Below are positions 61,013-64,000 of a stretch of 64,000 nt of DNA, piece by piece. Location of the stretch: positions 204,679 to 268,678 of the forward strand of contig NZ_WESC01000001.1 of NCBI RefSeq assembly GCF_009184905.1. The letters run 5' to 3'. The stretch is from Parvibaculum sedimenti. GTDB lineage: Bacteria > Pseudomonadota > Alphaproteobacteria > Parvibaculales > Parvibaculaceae. The notes beneath the pieces were generated by a model. It was not told the DNA's origin and did no database searches. It saw nothing but the letters and a program-made list of their open reading frames with translations. A program made the translations under genes and the position numbers. How positions within the stretch are numbered: the stretch's first letter is position 1; every line of letters starts with the position of its first letter.

Positions 61013-63297
61013 GCGAGAACAACATCGTCTCCCTCGACGCGTGGCGAGATTTCAACGACGCCGCACCCCAGGCCGATCCCTTCGACATCGAGCCGGATCC
61101 CCAGCAGATCGCCGTCTTTCTCGATGTCGTCTTCGGCTATTGCGAGGGCTGGGCGCCGCTGCGCGGGTTCGTGGACAAGGGCCAGGGCATAGACGGTCGT
61201 CCCCACAACGCGTGGATCGAGATCGACGACAGCCTGCTGGAGAAGGCGGTTTCTTTCGCCAGCTGGGCGGCGCGCGAGGGTGCTGCCTTCTATGTGGTGC
61301 CGGGAACGGTCGCCGAGACCGGCAGGGCCAAGGCCGCCGACGTCCTGCAGATGCAGACGGTTCTGGTCGATCTCGATGCGGGCGACATCGTCGCCAAGCT
61401 CGACCACCTCATCCGGCATCTGGGCGAACCCACCCTGCTCGTCGAAAGCGGCGGCCGCACGCCGGACGGTCTCGACAAGCTGCATGTCTGGTGGCGCTTG
61501 AGCGAACCGGCCGAGGGTGAGGACATCGCGCTTCTCTGTCGGCTGCGCGGCGACATCGCGGTGAAGGTTGGCGGCGACACGCATTTCCGTTCCGCCCACC
61601 AGCCGATCCGTCTGGCCGGCTCCGTCTATCACAAGGGCGGGTTCAAGCGGCTGGTCAACATCCGTCGCCACAGCCCCCGCGTCGAGGTCCACCTGCGCGA
61701 CTTCGCCGAGCTGGTCGATACCATGCCGCCGCTTGCTGGCGTGGGATCAGAGCCTGGACCATCGAACGACAAGCCCTCGATCACCGAGATTCTGACCACC
61801 CCGGTCCGCGAAGGCGGCGAAGACGACTGGACGCGATTTCAGGGCGCGAGCGCTGCCATCGGCCACTACGTGCGGCTGGCGCACGAGGGGCGCATGAGCC
61901 GCGACGAGGCGTGGGAAGCGATCTGTCAGTACAACGCCGCGCAGCTGCGTCCGAGCTGGCCGCTTGAACGGCTCGCCTCGGAAGCCCAGCGCCTCTGGCG
62001 GCTGCATGAGGAACGCCACGGCCCGGCGCTCGAACGGCTCTCCACTCCCCCCATGTCCGCCTTGCCGGCTTTCACGCTGGGCGCGCTCCTCGACGATACC
62101 AGTCCGATGCCGGACGACATCATTGCACCGCGCGTGCTGACGCCGGGCGGCATGCTGGTGCTGGGCGGCGCACCCAAGGTCGGCAAGAGCGACTTCCTGA
62201 TCAGCCTGCTGGTCCACATGGCGGCGGGCGTGCCCTTCCTCGGCTTCGCGCCGAGCCAGCCGCTGCGGATCTTCTATCTGCAGGCCGAGATCCAGTACCA
62301 CTACCTCCGGGAGCGCCTTCAGGCGATCCGGATCGATCCGGCGCTCCTGGCCGTGGCGCGCGACAATCTCGTCGCCACGCCCAAGGTCCGCATGCTGCTT
62401 GACGCCGGCGGCGTCGCACTCGCCGTCGCTGCCGTCCGTGCCCACTACGGACACGGCGCGCCCGACATTCTCTGCATCGACCCGATCCGCAATCTCTTCG
62501 ATGGCGGTCCGGACGGCGGCGGGGAGAACGACAACACCGCGATGCTTTTCTTCCTGCAGGAGCGGGTCGAGGCCCTGCGGGACGCCGTAGCCCCGGATGC
62601 CGGCCTGATCCTCTGCCATCACACCCGCAAGATCACGAAGAAGCAGCTCGCCGAGGACCCGTTCATGGCGCTCTCGGGCGCGGGCAGCCTCCGCAGCTTC
62701 TACAGCTCCGGCATCATCATGCACCGGCCCGACGAAGATCGGCCCGAGCGGATGCTGCATTTCGAGCTGCGCAACGGCCCCGGCATCGAACCGATGATCA
62801 TCGACAAGGCCGATGGGCGCTGGGTCTCGATCGATCGGTCGAGCGAGCGCCTGGTGCGCAAGGCGCTGGGCGACAAGCTGGATGCGGAGCGGGTGCGCAA
62901 GCACGACGTCATCCTCGGCGTCCTCCTCGACGAGGCGCTCGAAGGGCGGCTCTACACCATCAATCAGTTCGCAGAAGCCTTCGAGAACCGGGGCGGGCTT
63001 GGCGGCAAGGACACGATCCGCGACCGGCTGAACGTCCTCGCCACCAAAGGCTTCGTGAAATTCGTGCGCGACGGCACGCCCTATGGGCTCGGGCCGTCCA
63101 GGTCGCGCTTCGGCTTCCTGTGCGTCGAGGGCATGGCGGCTCCGGCTGAAGAAGAAGCGGTCGACCCCGAGACGGGCGAGGTCCTGCCAGCCAGCGTCGC
63201 TGTTCTGCCCACCCACTACAAGTCGCCGCAGACCGGCGCGCTGCTCGAAGTCGAGAACCCGCATGTGTGGGTCTATCCGGAGGGCGAGCAGTCATGA
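61009..63297 (+). CDS. replicative primase-helicase (AAA/RepA-like)
   Basis: 762 residues from ATG 61009 (4-bp overlap with the nuclease). The N-terminal 250 residues are primase-polymerase-like (TVLVDLDAGDIVAKLDHLIRHLGEPTLLVESGGRTPDGLDKLHVWWRL with paired Asp, and HFRSAHQPIRLAGSVYHKGG). Then a RecA-like RepA/DnaB helicase: MLVLGGAPKVGKSDFLISLL (about 380-399), LRIFYLQAEIQYHYLRERL and DILCIDPIRNLFDGG, LILCHHTRKI. C-terminal winged-helix. It should initiate and drive replication of the element. Confidence 0.88.
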   Translation: MSENNIVSLDAWRDFNDAAPQADPFDIEPDPQQIAVFLDVVFGYCEGWAPLRGFVDKGQGIDGRPHNAWIEIDDSLLEKAVSFASWAAREGAAFYVVPGTVAETGRAKAADVLQMQTVLVDLDAGDIVAKLDHLIRHLGEPTLLVESGGRTPDGLDKLHVWWRLSEPAEGEDIALLCRLRGDIAVKVGGDTHFRSAHQPIRLAGSVYHKGGFKRLVNIRRHSPRVEVHLRDFAELVDTMPPLAGVGSEPGPSNDKPSITEILTTPVREGGEDDWTRFQGASAAIGHYVRLAHEGRMSRDEAWEAICQYNAAQLRPSWPLERLASEAQRLWRLHEERHGPALERLSTPPMSALPAFTLGALLDDTSPMPDDIIAPRVLTPGGMLVLGGAPKVGKSDFLISLLVHMAAGVPFLGFAPSQPLRIFYLQAEIQYHYLRERLQAIRIDPALLAVARDNLVATPKVRMLLDAGGVALAVAAVRAHYGHGAPDILCIDPIRNLFDGGPDGGGENDNTAMLFFLQERVEALRDAVAPDAGLILCHHTRKITKKQLAEDPFMALSGAGSLRSFYSSGIIMHRPDEDRPERMLHFELRNGPGIEPMIIDKADGRWVSIDRSSERLVRKALGDKLDAERVRKHDVILGVLLDEALEGRLYTINQFAEAFENRGGLGGKDTIRDRLNVLATKGFVKFVRDGTPYGLGPSRSRFGFLCVEGMAAPAEEEAVDPETGEVLPASVAVLPTHYKSPQTGALLEVENPHVWVYPEGEQS

Positions 63298-63710
63298 CCG
63301 CCCGCGCGAAACACCTCCCGCAGAATTGCGCGCTGATCAGTTTGAACCAGATGGGGCGCGGTCCCGAAACTGCCCCGTCATCACCGCGCAGAATTTCGCT
63401 CTGGCCAGTTGTGACCAGATTGGGCGCGCTGCCGAAACTACCCCTTCAGAATTGCGCAGCGACCAGACCGGCTTCGCTGCAATCAGATTGGGTCGGCAGG
63501 GCGTTCGGAAGCTCCCCAAACTGGAAAATCCCCTGTCACCTCAATGCTTTGCTGGTGGCGTCAAGTTTAGGGGGTAAAGCCACCCCCTTCGGGGGTGGGG
63601 GAGAACGCCGCAGGCGGGTTCTCCCTCGCCCACCCCCAGGGGCTTCGCGCGCGCATGGCGTGCCGGACCTCTCATCTCCGACAACACTCGAACAGGATCG
63701 ACCCGCATGA
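63294..63710 (+). CDS. possible small element protein over repeats (138 aa)
   Basis: The frame opens with ATG overlapping the preceding stop (63294-63297) and ends overlapping the next ATG (63707-63710), both as ATGA, which favours a translated gene. However, the protein is composed largely of translated DNA repeats (QNCALISLNQMGRGPETAP, QNCAATRPASLQ) and a GC-rich hairpin region, and no domain is visible. It may be a genuine but low-complexity peptide or a chance frame through an origin region. Confidence 0.35.
   Translation: MTARAKHLPQNCALISLNQMGRGPETAPSSPRRISLWPVVTRLGALPKLPLQNCAATRPASLQSDWVGRAFGSSPNWKIPCHLNALLVASSLGGKATPFGGGGERRRRVLPRPPPGASRAHGVPDLSSPTTLEQDRPA
63307..63500. repeat. three imperfect tandem repeats, possible iterons
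   Basis: Units of about 58, 68 and 68 bp begin at 63307, 63365 and 63433. Each starts CGAAAC followed by a C-rich run, then CAGAATT, GCGC-like, CCAG, and CAGAT(T)GGG. They sit directly after the primase-helicase gene, where phage and plasmid origins are often found. A fourth partial start (CGGAAGCTCCCC) follows at about 63506. Confidence 0.6.
63580..63624. terminator. two GC-rich hairpins
   Basis: CCACCCCC-TTC-GGGGGTGG (63580-63598, 8-bp stem) is followed by GAGAAC...GTTCTC (63601-63624). No T-run follows on the plus strand. They could be part of an origin or a weak terminator before the RuvC-like gene. Confidence 0.45.
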
Positions 63711-64000
63711 GCATGCATCCATCACCCCTCCTTGTAGCCGACTGCCCACCTGCACCCGTCGCCTCTGCGGCTGCGGGCAGCACCATCCTCGCGCTCGACC
63801 TCGGCACATCGACCGGCTGGGCGATCCGCGGCCATGACGGCCTGATCACCAGCGGCACCGTGTCCTTCCGGCCCAGCCGCTTCGACGGCGGCGGCATGCG
63901 CTACCTGCGCTTCCAGCACTGGCTCGAACAGCTGGCCGACGACAGTGGCGGACTGGCCGCGATCTATTTCGAGGAGGTCCGCCGCCACATCGGCACCGAC
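63707..64000 (+). CDS. RuvC-like Holliday junction resolvase, 3' partial
   Basis: 98 residues are visible before the window ends. After a 26-residue leader, STILALDLGTSTGWAIRGHDGLITSGTVSF gives the first RuvC/RNase-H-like strand with catalytic Asp, and GLAAIYFEEVRRHIGTD gives the second acidic residue (Glu) in the phage RuvC context. It would cut recombination junctions during element replication or packaging. Start ATG 63707 overlaps the upstream stop. Confidence 0.82.
   Translation, partial: MSMHPSPLLVADCPPAPVASAAAGSTILALDLGTSTGWAIRGHDGLITSGTVSFRPSRFDGGGMRYLRFQHWLEQLADDSGGLAAIYFEEVRRHIGTD

Noticed and set aside
63083..63577. 164-codon plus-strand frame at the end of the primase-helicase gene
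   Set aside because: Its first 210 bases lie out of frame inside the primase-helicase gene; the remainder is translation of the repeats.

Overview
The window reads as an alphaproteobacterial chromosome, GC-rich. Typical of that class are the gene order lptC-lptA-lptB-rpoN-hpf-ptsN, DUF1150 downstream of an Hsp20, a CueR-type MerR, an NDUFA9-like protein and an infC with a non-ATG start. The mix of acyl-CoA dehydrogenase, enoyl-CoA hydratase, LLM-class flavin oxidoreductase and NDUFA9-like genes fits a Rhizobiales/Parvibaculum-like organism; the genus is inference only.

Layout, core part (1-42.66 kb). At 0-6.8 kb, after the end of an AraC-type regulator gene, lies a nitrogen-compound cluster: SsuA/NrtA-type ABC transporter (binding protein, permease, ATPase), a creatininase-family amidohydrolase, a type III glutamine synthetase (GlnT-like), and a NikR-like ribbon-helix-helix regulator. 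A 28-bp dyad with the geometry of the E. coli nik operator sits just before the first gene. At 6.8-12 kb are two coupled 2OG-Fe(II) oxygenases, small proteins, an acyl-CoA dehydrogenase, superoxide dismutase, and hsp20-DUF1150 behind a sigma-32-like promoter. At 12-18 kb is the leftward envelope/nitrogen operon (RNase D-like, lptC, lptA, lptB, rpoN, hpf, ptsN) and tRNA-Leu(CAG). At 18.3-32.4 kb are an NDUFA9-like protein, cueR, a GST of FzlA type, queG, a TPR protein, an epimerase, hydrolase, glycosyltransferase, infC with an ATA start, GDPD phosphodiesterase, LLM oxidoreductase, MarR with a perfect 38-bp palindrome, a 4Fe-4S protein and a lipoprotein. At 32.4-42.4 kb are amn, rpmI-rplT-pheS-pheT, a hydrolase lacking its nucleophile serine, enoyl-CoA hydratase and lepA. 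tRNA-Ser(GGA) closes the core part.

Layout, accessory part (42.66-64 kb, continuing past the window). It starts with a thermonuclease and a leftward operon encoding a serine recombinase with DUF2924. Next to that lies an orphan 3' fragment of an initiator tRNA gene, a typical integration scar. Then comes a leftward five-gene operon: XRE repressor, ImmA/IrrE protease, small Cys-rich protein, a 1111-residue NERD-NACHT(STAND)-repeat protein and an HEPN-like protein. This is a strong candidate anti-phage defence locus and the most interesting system here. Twin XRE operators separate it from a rightward phage/ICE replication module: DUF2188 protein, two unknown proteins, excisionase-like HTH, P-loop ATPase, a DUF669-like protein, SF2 helicase, Cas4-like Fe-S nuclease, primase-helicase, repeats and a RuvC-like resolvase cut by the window end.

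Start sites were chosen from Shine-Dalgarno spacing and 4-nt overlaps. Functional calls rest on motifs I can read in the translations; no database search was run.
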